Below, one piece after another: positions 24,853-33,078 of a stretch of DNA of 54,845 nucleotides. Origin of the DNA: Taishania sp045629585 (lineage in GTDB: Bacteria > Bacteroidota > Bacteroidia > Flavobacteriales_D > Crocinitomicaceae); contig JAZQRM010000003.1 in NCBI GenBank assembly GCA_045629585.1, positions 1 to 54,845 on the forward strand. Direction: 5' to 3'. The notes beneath the pieces were generated by a model that ran no database searches, was not told where the DNA came from, and was given only the letters and a program-made list of their open reading frames with translations. How positions within the stretch are numbered: the first letter of the stretch is position 1; each line of letters begins with the position of its first letter. Made by a program: the position numbers and the translations under genes.

Positions 24853-26940
24853 ATGAAATTTACATTAGTAGTTCTATTTTTAAATATTTGCGCTGTCGTA
24901 TTTGGACAATCTAAAATGGTTTGGATTCAGCAAGCGGATAAATTTTTCGCGAAAGAAGATTACGCAAATGCATTAGCTTTATATGAAAAGGCTATGGACG
25001 ATGAAACCATTCGTGGAACAGCTGTTTTACCTTACGAGTTTCAATTAACCAACCAAAAATTAGGTGGCGAAAAAAAGAAGGTGAAAGTTTTACCACACGA
25101 TTACGTTCGACATCAAATTGCAATGTGTCAAATGCTTACTTATGACTATAAAAGAGCAGAAGAGCATTTGAATGTAACCAAAGAAATTCCTGCATTTTTG
25201 GCTGATCGTTATTATTACGCAATCGCGTTGAAAAATAATGGTAAATGTCCAGAAGCTGTTACAGAATTTGACCATTTTATCCAACAAGAGAATGGATATG
25301 ATTCCTTAAAGTTTTTGGCACAAATTGCTAAAAAAGGATGTGAATTTGCGCAATCGGATAAAAAAATCAGACCAGGCGTTAAAGTGAATTTATTAGACGA
25401 AAACTTTAACCAAGGAACAAGTAATTTTGCAACCGCTTATTTTGGAAGCGAAGAACGATTAATGTTTAGTTCCGCTAGAGCAGGAGGTGTAATTTTGAGC
25501 CCAGAACAAAAATCAGAATTCTTATGCGATTTGTATTGGATTGAAAAGAAAGATGGCGAATGGGGGAAAGCAACCAATTTTGGTCGACCGCTAAATTCAG
25601 CACAACATGATGCCGGATCCGCATTTAATGGGGGAAATGTAATTTTTTATACCAGATGGAGCGATGTTAATCGTAAAGAGAAAGCCATTTATTTGGCACG
25701 TATGATTGATTTTAAGTTTTTTGAAGCCTATAAATTGGATGAAAAAGTTAATGTTCCTGGATTTAGTGCCATGCAACCATTTGTTTCGAAAGACGGAAAA
25801 ACACTTTACTTTTCGAGTGATCGTCCGGGTGGAAAAGGAGGTATGGATATTTGGAAAATTCAACTCGATACGCAAGGAAATGTAATTGGAGAAGCACAAA
25901 ATTTAGGATATCCAGTGAACTCAGCAGCCGATGAGGTAGCTCCGTTTTATCATGCCAAATCAGCAACTTTATTTTATTCTTCCAATGGCTTTAACTCCAT
26001 CGGTGGTTTAGATATTTTCAAAGCAGATTATAATGCCGATAAAGGAGCCTTTGCTTATCCCGAAAATCTGGGCGAACCCATTAATTCAACTAAAGACGAT
26101 GTTTATATCATTTGGGACGAAAAATTAGATCAAGGTTTTCTTTCTTCGGATCGAACAGATTGTGAATTTGGTCACTGTATGCAATTGTATAAAGTCAAAA
26201 ATGGAGCAATCATTATTGAGTTAGAGGGAACAACTTTCGATAGCCAAACCAATGAAGTATTAGCCAATACAACGCTTACTTTTAAAGACGTAATAGGTGG
26301 CGAAAATCAATTTTCAGTTACCACGGATGATAAAGGTTATTATTTCCAAAAATTAAACGCTGGAGAAGAATGGTTTATTAAAGCCAGTAAACCAAAGTAT
26401 TTTAATGATGCAAACGTCGTTGATACACGAACAATAACCGAATCAATAAAACTGGTGCAAGATTTTTTCCTAGCTAAAATTCCGATTAAAGAAATATCAA
26501 TTGATGGAATTGAATACGATTTTAATTCGGCCACTTTACGACCGATTTCAATGGAAATATTGGATAAATTGTATGACTTTTTAGTGTTTAATGATAAATT
26601 AATCGTAGAGTTAAATTCACATACCGACTCAAGAGGAAGTGATAGCTACAATTTAAATTTATCCCAAAGAAGAGCTCAGTCATGTGTGGATTATCTAATT
26701 AAGAAAGGAATTGACCCACTACGCCTGAAAGCAAAAGGTTATGGAGAAACGGATCCAGCTTCAATAGTTGATGGAGATAAAAACGAAGTTGTATTGACTG
26801 AAAAATACATTAACCAATTTATCAAAGTAGATAAAGATAAATTTGAATCGTTACATCAAAAAAATCGAAGAACTGCATTTAAGGTCATCGGTGATAATTT
26901 TGAGCTTAAATCAAATAATCACCAAGAAGAGAATAGATAA
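24853..26940 (+). CDS. PorE-like TPR/PD40/OmpA peptidoglycan-binding protein
   Basis: A 695-residue protein with the domain order of T9SS component PorE. A signal peptide (ending Val-Phe-Gly-Gln, no lipobox Cys) is followed by a TPR-like helical region at about 20-165 and PD40/WD40-like propeller repeats at about 190-430 (Tyr-Phe-Ser-Ser-Asp-Arg-Pro-Gly-Gly motif near 321). A carboxypeptidase-regulatory-like beta domain follows at about 455-535, then an OmpA-type domain from about 553 with Leu-Asn-Ser-His-Thr-Asp-Ser-Arg-Gly-Ser at about 587. The OmpA domain is interrupted near its end by a short acidic insertion. It probably links the adhesin/PorP complex to peptidoglycan. It lies 7 bases after the second PorP/SprF gene and ends the operon. 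Confidence 0.9.
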   Translation: MKFTLVVLFLNICAVVFGQSKMVWIQQADKFFAKEDYANALALYEKAMDDETIRGTAVLPYEFQLTNQKLGGEKKKVKVLPHDYVRHQIAMCQMLTYDYKRAEEHLNVTKEIPAFLADRYYYAIALKNNGKCPEAVTEFDHFIQQENGYDSLKFLAQIAKKGCEFAQSDKKIRPGVKVNLLDENFNQGTSNFATAYFGSEERLMFSSARAGGVILSPEQKSEFLCDLYWIEKKDGEWGKATNFGRPLNSAQHDAGSAFNGGNVIFYTRWSDVNRKEKAIYLARMIDFKFFEAYKLDEKVNVPGFSAMQPFVSKDGKTLYFSSDRPGGKGGMDIWKIQLDTQGNVIGEAQNLGYPVNSAADEVAPFYHAKSATLFYSSNGFNSIGGLDIFKADYNADKGAFAYPENLGEPINSTKDDVYIIWDEKLDQGFLSSDRTDCEFGHCMQLYKVKNGAIIIELEGTTFDSQTNEVLANTTLTFKDVIGGENQFSVTTDDKGYYFQKLNAGEEWFIKASKPKYFNDANVVDTRTITESIKLVQDFFLAKIPIKEISIDGIEYDFNSATLRPISMEILDKLYDFLVFNDKLIVELNSHTDSRGSDSYNLNLSQRRAQSCVDYLIKKGIDPLRLKAKGYGETDPASIVDGDKNEVVLTEKYINQFIKVDKDKFESLHQKNRRTAFKVIGDNFELKSNNHQEENR

Positions 26941-26947
26941 AAGAGAG

Positions 26948-26981
26948 GGGGTAGGTAAAAAGTTACTTATCCCTTTTTTTT
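26948..26981 (+). terminator. Terminator of the adhesin/PorP/PorE operon
   Basis: An 11-bp stem with two G-U pairs (26948-26958 with 26963-26973), a 4-base AAAG loop and a run of eight T. It begins 8 bases after the OmpA-family stop and overlaps the last codons of the convergent DUF4294 gene. Confidence 0.75.
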
Positions 26982-27661
26982 GTTTCTTTTTGTTCTTTCT
27001 GTTTTTCCTTGAGGTCTTTTTTTATGACTTTTACGCGTTCTCGAGAATCTTTTTTCTTCTGACGATATTCTTGTTGAGACGCTTTAAACGTTTCTTTTGT
27101 CATTGTATCCATTTTCATATCAATCACCGTAACACCAGCTAATATATCTTGAATGACCATTTCCGTGAATGCATTTTTCGTATTGGGTTCATATTTGTCA
27201 TTCAAATTATGCTTCATCATTTTTGCAGCAGTAGTATATAGCATACTTTGCATGCCATTGGTGTATTTGTCCATAATTTGTTTAACCGTCAACCCCGTTT
27301 CCCGGTGGATAAGTTGAATCAATAGACGACCTTCACTCACATATAAATCTCGAATCGCATAGGAAAATTCGTCCTTCAAGAAGTCATTCATTTTTTTAGA
27401 ATACTTACGCGCATCTTTCTTTTTCTCTAAGGTTGATAACGTGGATTCATATTCCTCTAATATTGCTTTTGCTTTTACAGCTAAAGGATAAACTCTCTTT
27501 AATCTTCTTAATTCTGACTGATATTGATTTTTCATGTACCGACTTACATAGAATTCATCTAATTCAGTTATTCGTAAGCTGTCATTGGAGTCTTCTTGTT
27601 GCTGAGAATAGCTGTTTGATAAACAGAATAGCAGTAATGTTATAAAAAGCAACCATTTCAT
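26963..27661 (-). CDS. DUF4294 protein
   Basis: A protein of about 232 residues with a signal peptide (ending Asn-Ser-Tyr-Ser-Gln) matching the DUF4294 family of Bacteroidota. The conserved part has Glu-Phe-Tyr-Val-Ser, an Arg-Arg-Leu-Lys-Arg-Val-Tyr-Pro-Leu-Ala helix start, and a segment ending Leu-Ile-His-Arg-Glu-Thr-Gly. The C-terminal 45 residues are a long Lys/Glu/Arg-rich helix. The ATG at 27661 is preferred over 27712 because it precedes the signal peptide. The function is unknown. The last codons lie inside the terminator of the converging operon. It is divergent from the lipoprotein gene at 27716, with 54 bases between start codons. Confidence 0.85.
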   Translation of the reverse strand: MKWLLFITLLLFCLSNSYSQQQEDSNDSLRITELDEFYVSRYMKNQYQSELRRLKRVYPLAVKAKAILEEYESTLSTLEKKKDARKYSKKMNDFLKDEFSYAIRDLYVSEGRLLIQLIHRETGLTVKQIMDKYTNGMQSMLYTTAAKMMKHNLNDKYEPNTKNAFTEMVIQDILAGVTVIDMKMDTMTKETFKASQQEYRQKKKDSRERVKVIKKDLKEKQKEQKETKKRDK

Positions 27662-27715
27662 AGTTTTCTTAGTTAAATTCGTACGGTTAATGTATATCAA
27701 AGTTTTTGCCAAAAA

Positions 27716-28162
27716 ATGAGTTTAAGGAAAATTATAGGAATATACTACATTTTAATCTTACTAGTTGCATGCCAATCACCGAATAAGGCAAATGAGGTAG
27801 TTGAAGATAATAATATAGATACTACGATAAATCATGATTTGGAATTCAGTATTCAAAAAGACAGTACCAAAAAAGCACATGAAGTTACCGAATTCAAAGA
27901 AAATCTTAAAGTTATCGAACAAAAATATGGGCAACAGTGGGGATTTTGTGAATGTGTAACAGTAAATGATTCCATTGATAAAGCCGTAAAAGCACTGTCT
28001 GATTTTGATTCTAAACATGCTGAATTATTGTTAGAACGCTTTGAATATGTGTCCGATAAATGTCAAGCTTTTATTGGTATGGACGCTAATCGTACACCAG
28101 AACAAAGGGACGAACACCAAAAGAAAGTGAAAAAGTGTCTTAAGAACGCAAAAAGTAGTTAG
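27716..28162 (+). CDS. Hypothetical lipoprotein
   Basis: A 148-residue protein with a lipoprotein signal (Leu-Val-Ala-Cys, residues 16-19), an Asn/Asp/Glu-rich linker and a helical C-terminal domain with Trp-Gly-Phe-Cys-Glu-Cys near residue 80 and further Cys near 117 and 142. The Cys pattern suggests disulfides or metal binding, but no family is recognised. The next gene, a His-rich small protein, starts 10 bases after the stop, so it may share a transcript with the metal-related genes downstream. Confidence 0.65.
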   Translation: MSLRKIIGIYYILILLVACQSPNKANEVVEDNNIDTTINHDLEFSIQKDSTKKAHEVTEFKENLKVIEQKYGQQWGFCECVTVNDSIDKAVKALSDFDSKHAELLLERFEYVSDKCQAFIGMDANRTPEQRDEHQKKVKKCLKNAKSS

Positions 28163-28171
28163 CTTTGTAAT

Positions 28172-28489
28172 ATGCCCAAAAGCATATTCACATATTTTTT
28201 ACTGTTCATTTTTGGATTTCTTTTGATCCCCAAGAATCTTGTACATGAATGTGAACGCCAACATAAACATGAAATAAATAGTGAACATGAACATTCTGTA
28301 GAGGGTCACTTTGACAATTCGGATAAATGTTCTATTTGTGACCTTCAAGTTTTCCCATTTACTCTTCCTCAAATAGCAGTAAGCTTTTTCCTTGAGCAAA
28401 AAGGTAATGCAAGCTATCATTTTAGCACACAATCCACAGATATTGATGTTCAAACGAAATTTTTAAGAGGACCGCCAGCAAACGCATAG
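28172..28489 (+). CDS. Small exported His-rich CxxC protein
   Basis: A 105-residue protein with one N-terminal hydrophobic segment (signal or anchor). A His/Glu-rich stretch follows, with eight His between about residues 25 and 46, then a Cys-Ser-Ile-Cys motif. The C-terminus is Arg-Gly-Pro-Pro-Ala, an ending also seen in DUF2946-like small proteins next to metal-related TonB receptors. The His and Cys positions fit transient metal binding in the periplasm. The next gene, a TonB receptor, starts 32 bases downstream, and a combined role in metal uptake or sensing is inferred from this context. The metal (Zn, Cu or another) cannot be told from sequence. Confidence 0.7.
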   Translation: MPKSIFTYFLLFIFGFLLIPKNLVHECERQHKHEINSEHEHSVEGHFDNSDKCSICDLQVFPFTLPQIAVSFFLEQKGNASYHFSTQSTDIDVQTKFLRGPPANA

Positions 28490-28521
28490 TTGTTTGTTTT
28501 CTTAATTTTTCAATATCTTTT

Positions 28522-30714
28522 ATGCGTGTAATTTTCATGCTAGTTGTCGTATGTACGTATGCACAAATTAGCTATTCTCAAATAATTAAATCGGTTAAAG
28601 ATGCGCAGTCGTTACAGCCTTTAAATGATGTAACGGTTTATGATGCATTCGGTCGTTTTGTGACTTATTCCAATGAATTGGGTGTTGTTGTTCTTCCGGA
28701 CTCGCTTTCTTCAGTGATTATTACCCTTGAAAAGCCTGGGTTTAAATCACTCTATTTGGATTTAAGTCATGATCATGGCGATGATATTTTCCTTTCTAGA
28801 CATTCCCAGGTTTTGGAAGAAGTTGCTATCGTTTGGCAATCGGCCTACTTAGGATTACCAACCTTTGCCAATATCGATTCCCGTTCCATCGAACAATTGA
28901 ATGGCATTCCTCAGACAAATTTGATGCAATCGCTTGCCGAAATACCAGGGGTTTATTCATCTAATACGGGACCTGGAATTAGTAAACCTGTCATTCGTGG
29001 TTTACAAGGAAACCGGATATTAACCTTTTTTGATGGGTACAAGCTCGAAGGCCAACAATGGGGTGGAGATCATGGTTTAGGAATAACAGAATTAGGTGTA
29101 AAAGACGTAAGTGTAGTCAAAGGACCTGCGGCATTGCTTTATGGTGCTGATGCAATGGGAGGTGTGTTATTAATTAACGATGGTTTCTGGGAGACAGAGC
29201 AAGGATTGAAAATTAGTGCTTTTTCTCAGTTTGAAACAAATTCAATGGGGACAACATCAGCAGCTCAAATTCAACATCGAAAAAACAAATGGGCTTGGCA
29301 AGCGGGCGGACGATTTACCTCTCATGCCGATTATAAAATCGCTAAAAAACAATTTGTCGACAACAGCCGATTTAATGAATACAACGCTAAATTAGGACTG
29401 GGTTTTTATGGTGGTAAGTTTCGAAGTACACTACAAGTACTAATGACGCAAAATCAAATTGGATTGCCAGGACATACGCATGATAGTGATCCGGATGAAT
29501 CTTCTTTTGTGACCAACGTTCAAAAACGCAATAAGATATTACCGGTTCAATACAATAAACAATGGTTTACGATTTGGAATGCCGAATGGCAATTTTCTAA
29601 TAAAGATGTATTGAAATTAACCACAGGATTTACGCATCAAAATTTGTTAGAACACGATCATAAACATACCATACCAGCATTGGGAATGATCACGCAAAAT
29701 ATCCCCGTACAACTAATGTTTCATCATACTCAAAAGCGTTCCATGTTGACGGCTGGTTTACAAGGAATGTATAATCAAATTACGAATAACAAGGAAGCTG
29801 AAGAGATTCTGATTCCTAATGCTAACCAAAAAGATGTAGGCGCCGTTCTTAAAATGCAGTGGGATAGAGTGAAATGGAAAACTGAATTTGGAATAAGAGG
29901 AGATTTTAGACATATTAATGCTAAGAGTTTTTCAAAGACTTATTTTGGAGCAAATGCCGGATGGAATACAACCATTCATTTTGGGAGTAAACGTACGCTT
30001 AAAGTAGGATTGAATAGTGGATTTAGAATCCCTCATTTATCTGAATTATTGGCTAATGGTGCGCACCACGGAACCTTTCGCTATGAAATAGGTAATCGTA
30101 ATTTGAAACCAGAAAAGGCTGTTCAAATTGATGTGAGTTACGATAGAATGGGAGATCATTTTTCCTTTATTTTAAATCCATTTGTAGCCCTTTTAAACGA
30201 TTTTATTTACCTAAATCCTACCGGACAATCTATAAATTCAATGCCTATTTTTGAATATAAACAAATCAATTGGGCTTTGCAATATGGTGCGGATGTGGGA
30301 ATACATTGGCATCCACATTTTGCGCATTCATGGCATCTAGAATCAACGATTAGTTACTTGAATTATGCTTCTAATTCAACTGCGTTTAGTTTGATTCCTG
30401 CACCTCGATGGAATTCTTCACTCAAATATGAACCAACAATGAAAGGGAAAATTAGAATTGAAGATGTGCAATTACAGTTTACCTATTTTTTTCCTCAAAA
30501 AAATACTGTATCTTATGAATGGGCAACTGCGGATTATGGACTCTTAAACGTTGGTATGAATACAGTTTTTGGTTCTAAAGAAAGGTGGAAGATACAGATA
30601 GCTGTTAGAAATTTGACTAACAAACAATATATAGATCATTTGTCCAGACTAAAACCATTAGGCTTGTATAATCCAGGCCGAAATATTATAATTAAGTTAA
30701 TTTATAACCTATAA
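28522..30714 (+). CDS. TonB-dependent outer-membrane receptor, probable metal transporter
   Basis: A 730-residue outer-membrane receptor. A signal peptide (ending Ser-Tyr-Ser-Gln) is followed by a carboxypeptidase-regulatory-like domain (about 20-95), a plug (about 105-225) with Ile-Arg-Gly-Leu-Gln-Gly-Asn-Arg and Val-Lys-Gly-Pro-Ala-Ala-Leu-Leu-Tyr-Gly, and a 22-strand-type beta-barrel. The plug has Gln-Gln-Trp-Gly-Gly-Asp-His-Gly, as in ZnuD/OprC-like metal receptors. His-rich stretches occur near 314 (Gly-His-Thr-His-Asp), 376 (His-Asp-His-Lys-His), 513 (Ala-His-His-Gly) and 593 (His-Trp-His-Pro-His). Import of zinc or copper is the best guess. It is flanked by small His/Cys proteins on both sides. 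Confidence 0.9.
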   Translation: MRVIFMLVVVCTYAQISYSQIIKSVKDAQSLQPLNDVTVYDAFGRFVTYSNELGVVVLPDSLSSVIITLEKPGFKSLYLDLSHDHGDDIFLSRHSQVLEEVAIVWQSAYLGLPTFANIDSRSIEQLNGIPQTNLMQSLAEIPGVYSSNTGPGISKPVIRGLQGNRILTFFDGYKLEGQQWGGDHGLGITELGVKDVSVVKGPAALLYGADAMGGVLLINDGFWETEQGLKISAFSQFETNSMGTTSAAQIQHRKNKWAWQAGGRFTSHADYKIAKKQFVDNSRFNEYNAKLGLGFYGGKFRSTLQVLMTQNQIGLPGHTHDSDPDESSFVTNVQKRNKILPVQYNKQWFTIWNAEWQFSNKDVLKLTTGFTHQNLLEHDHKHTIPALGMITQNIPVQLMFHHTQKRSMLTAGLQGMYNQITNNKEAEEILIPNANQKDVGAVLKMQWDRVKWKTEFGIRGDFRHINAKSFSKTYFGANAGWNTTIHFGSKRTLKVGLNSGFRIPHLSELLANGAHHGTFRYEIGNRNLKPEKAVQIDVSYDRMGDHFSFILNPFVALLNDFIYLNPTGQSINSMPIFEYKQINWALQYGADVGIHWHPHFAHSWHLESTISYLNYASNSTAFSLIPAPRWNSSLKYEPTMKGKIRIEDVQLQFTYFFPQKNTVSYEWATADYGLLNVGMNTVFGSKERWKIQIAVRNLTNKQYIDHLSRLKPLGLYNPGRNIIIKLIYNL

Positions 30715-30734
30715 TAATTTAAAATAGTAGTAAC

Positions 30735-30938
30735 ATGAAAAAAGGATTATTTGTACTAGGATTAGCAGCAATTAGTTTTGTAGCTTGTAAAAAAGATGAA
30801 TGTCACGCTTGTCATTATGAATTAAGTGAAGAAAGAATCGAGCTTGGTCAAAAATGCGGTGATGATTTAAAACAAGCCGAAACAGCAGGAATGGTTGTGG
30901 ATGGTGTGAAATATGACATACATTGTCATGAACACTAA
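30735..30938 (+). CDS. Small Cys/His-rich lipoprotein
   Basis: A 67-residue protein with a lipoprotein signal (Phe-Val-Ala-Cys, residues 15-18). Its mature part of about 50 residues begins with Cys-His-Ala-Cys-His and ends with His-Cys-His-Glu-His, with one more Cys between (Gln-Lys-Cys-Gly). This arrangement looks like a small metal-binding site on a lipid-anchored carrier, although disulfides are an alternative. It follows the TonB receptor by 20 bases and is closed off by a strong terminator, so it is the last gene of the putative metal cluster. I know of similar small lipoproteins in Bacteroidota but no characterised one. Confidence 0.75.
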   Translation: MKKGLFVLGLAAISFVACKKDECHACHYELSEERIELGQKCGDDLKQAETAGMVVDGVKYDIHCHEH

Positions 30939-30961
30939 TCTTGCATAGCGATACGATTATT

Positions 30962-30992
30962 AGCCCGCTAAAATAGTAAGGCGGGCTTATTT
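30962..30992 (+). terminator. Terminator after the metal-related cluster
   Basis: A 7-bp GC-rich stem (AGCCCGC at 30962-30968 with GCGGGCT at 30981-30987), a 12-base loop and a T-rich tail beginning TATTTTTTT. Its right arm touches the stop codon of the convergent Crp/Fnr gene. Confidence 0.8.
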
Positions 30993-31565
30993 TTTTCGTA
31001 ATAGTTCATTTTTCATTTTGGACAAAAATTCTGGGGTAACTCCTATAAATGAGGCAATCTGTTTTTGAGGTAATTCGTTAATTAAGCCAGGGTAGATCTT
31101 ACAGAAGTTTAAGTATCTGTCTTTTGCGGTTAAACTCATTCCATCTAAAAGACGTTGTTGATTAGCAACTAATGCATTTTCAGTTAGTATCCTAAAATAG
31201 CGTTCAACAGAGGGAACTAAGTCAAATAAGGCAATTTGATTAGCGCGTGTTAATAGATAAGCGTCCGTTTCTATAATGGCATCAACATGTAATAATGAAG
31301 GTTTACTAGATATAAAGCTGTACATATCAGTTACCCACCAATTGGCTGGAGCAAACTGTAGGACATGTTCATCACCTTGAGAATCGATAGAGTAGGAGCG
31401 CATACAACCATCAACTATAAAAACCGCTCTGTTAGCAATTTCACTAGGTTCTAAGAACTTTTCTTTACGTTTAAACGTACGTTTTTCAACTTTTGACATA
31501 ATTATCTCCGCCTCACCATCCGTTATCGAACAACGACGACGAATGTTTTCAATCAATAAATCCAT
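30987..31565 (-). CDS. Crp/Fnr-family transcription regulator
   Basis: A 192-residue protein with a cyclic-nucleotide-binding-like beta-roll (about 20-120) and a C-terminal helix-turn-helix (about 165-190, Gln-Ile-Ala-Ser-Phe-Ile-Gly-Val-Thr-Pro-Glu-Phe-Leu-Ser). There are no clustered Cys as in FNR, so an iron-sulfur sensor is unlikely. Proteins of this short Bacteroidota type often lack the residues needed for cAMP binding, so the effector is unknown. It converges on the metal-related cluster and is the nearest regulator to it, but control of that cluster is not shown. Confidence 0.9.
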   Translation of the reverse strand: MDLLIENIRRRCSITDGEAEIIMSKVEKRTFKRKEKFLEPSEIANRAVFIVDGCMRSYSIDSQGDEHVLQFAPANWWVTDMYSFISSKPSLLHVDAIIETDAYLLTRANQIALFDLVPSVERYFRILTENALVANQQRLLDGMSLTAKDRYLNFCKIYPGLINELPQKQIASFIGVTPEFLSKMKNELLRKK

Positions 31566-31654
31566 AATGCTAAAATAGTCATTTTATATTCTCTACGAAA
31601 AAGGGAGACTTTTGTTTTATTAACTGCTTTTAGCCTATCGGAATTATAGAAAAT

Positions 31655-31681
31655 AAAAAAAGCGCTCCGAAAAGCACTTTT
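31655..31681 (-). terminator. Terminator of the nuo operon
   Basis: A 9-bp stem with one G-U pair (AAAAGCGCT at 31658-31666 with AGCACTTTT at 31673-31681) and a 6-base loop. On the minus strand it is followed by a run of T. It lies 18 bases past the nuoN stop codon. Confidence 0.75.
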
Positions 31682-31698
31682 AAAAATTTCATATAATT

Positions 31699-33063
31699 CT
31701 AATGTGTGCAAGTCAGAAATAAACCTCCGAAAAGCATTCCAATAGTGCAGATGATTAAAACCAAGTAAGTTAATGGAGTAGGAGTAACCTTGGCGTCAAC
31801 GCCCTCAGCTGGTTTGCCTAAGATAATCATTAACGTACGTAAATAGTAGTATATACCAATTCCAGAGTTAATTAAAGCGATTACCACCAAAAAAGTATAA
31901 CTTTGAATCGCATCCGCGAAGATTAGATATTTCCCAAAGAATCCCATTAACGGCGGAACACCAGCTAATCCTAATAATGCCAATGTCGCAACGAAGCCGA
32001 TAAATGGATTTTTCCGTCCAACACCACGCATTGCTTCAATGGAATCAAATCGATCATTCACAATTGCTAAAATGGTGATTAAAGCAATCGTTGCAAATCC
32101 ATAGGCTGCTAAGTAAAACCAAGCATTAAATAAACTGTGTGGAGTACTAGCGATTATCGCAATTAAAACATAACCAATATGTGCAATACTTGAATATGCC
32201 AAAAGTCGTTTGAAACGTATTTGACGCAATGCTGATAGGTTACCAACAAACATGGTAATAATTGCCAATACAATTAAAAGGGGTGCCCAGAAATCATGAA
32301 CTTCACCAAAAACACCGCAAAATAGGTTGATAAATGCTCCAACAGCTCCAAGTTTAACAACTGAAGCCATAAAACCTGTAATTACATTTGGCGCTCCATC
32401 ATATACGTCAGGTGACCAAAAGTGAAATGGCGCAGCTCCAACTTTAAATAAGAAGGAAACCATGACTAATAATAATCCAACGTATGCTAGTGAAGAAACT
32501 TCTCCATATTGGAAATATTCGGTCATCTCATTTACTTCAAAAGTACCTGTCGCTCCATATAACCAAGCGATTCCAAAAAGTAAAATACCAGTGGCAAATG
32601 ATCCTGTGATAAAGTATTTTAAGGAAGCTTCAGACGATAAAGAATCCGATTTTTTTGATCCAGCAAGTACGTAAACAGGAATTGATAAAATCTCTAATCC
32701 TAAGAAGAATACAAACAAATTGGTAAAAGAAACCATCAAAATTGCTCCAATCAATGAGAATACCATTAGTGCCATGTAATCTCCTGTATGTTCTTCGTTG
32801 ATTTTGAATTGTTCATAACCAGCTATTATTAGTAAAGCTGTGAATACAATTCCTGTTAAACCAAAATAAGGAACCATTCCTGTCATGTCAACTCCTCCAT
32901 ATGAACTTAAAAATCCAATTGGGTTGCTTATTTCGCAATACATAGCTCCGGCAGAAATGATTAATCCTACTAAAACGGACGCTAAGGTTAATGCTGGTTT
33001 TTTTAAGAATGCAATAAACATTCCGATTAAACCTGTTATAAATAAAAGGGTTATGCTTAACAT
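31699..33063 (-). CDS. nuoN: NADH-quinone oxidoreductase subunit N
   Basis: An antiporter-like membrane subunit of complex I with about 454 residues and about 14 hydrophobic segments. Conserved parts include a Leu-Glu-Ile-Leu-Ser-Ile-Pro-Val-Tyr-Val-Leu-Ala segment near residue 130, Lys-Val-Gly-Ala-Ala-Pro-Phe-His-Phe-Trp near 210 and Leu-Ala-Tyr-Ser-Ser-Ile-Ala-His near 290, carrying the buried Glu and Lys used in proton translocation. It is last in the operon, 15 bases after nuoM. The C-terminus ends soon after the last helix. Confidence 0.95.
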   Translation of the reverse strand: MLSITLLFITGLIGMFIAFLKKPALTLASVLVGLIISAGAMYCEISNPIGFLSSYGGVDMTGMVPYFGLTGIVFTALLIIAGYEQFKINEEHTGDYMALMVFSLIGAILMVSFTNLFVFFLGLEILSIPVYVLAGSKKSDSLSSEASLKYFITGSFATGILLFGIAWLYGATGTFEVNEMTEYFQYGEVSSLAYVGLLLVMVSFLFKVGAAPFHFWSPDVYDGAPNVITGFMASVVKLGAVGAFINLFCGVFGEVHDFWAPLLIVLAIITMFVGNLSALRQIRFKRLLAYSSIAHIGYVLIAIIASTPHSLFNAWFYLAAYGFATIALITILAIVNDRFDSIEAMRGVGRKNPFIGFVATLALLGLAGVPPLMGFFGKYLIFADAIQSYTFLVVIALINSGIGIYYYLRTLMIILGKPAEGVDAKVTPTPLTYLVLIICTIGMLFGGLFLTCTH

Positions 33064-33078
33064 AAAACGTAGTCTTAA

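Noticed and set aside
26843..27142. Plus-strand open frame rich in Phe and Leu
   Set aside because: It overlaps the OmpA gene end, the terminator and the antisense of DUF4294. The Phe runs come from the complementary Lys/Glu codons.
28160..28167. TAGCTTTG as a promoter in front of the His-rich small protein gene
   Set aside because: It overlaps the stop codon of the upstream gene and has no -33 match at the right distance.
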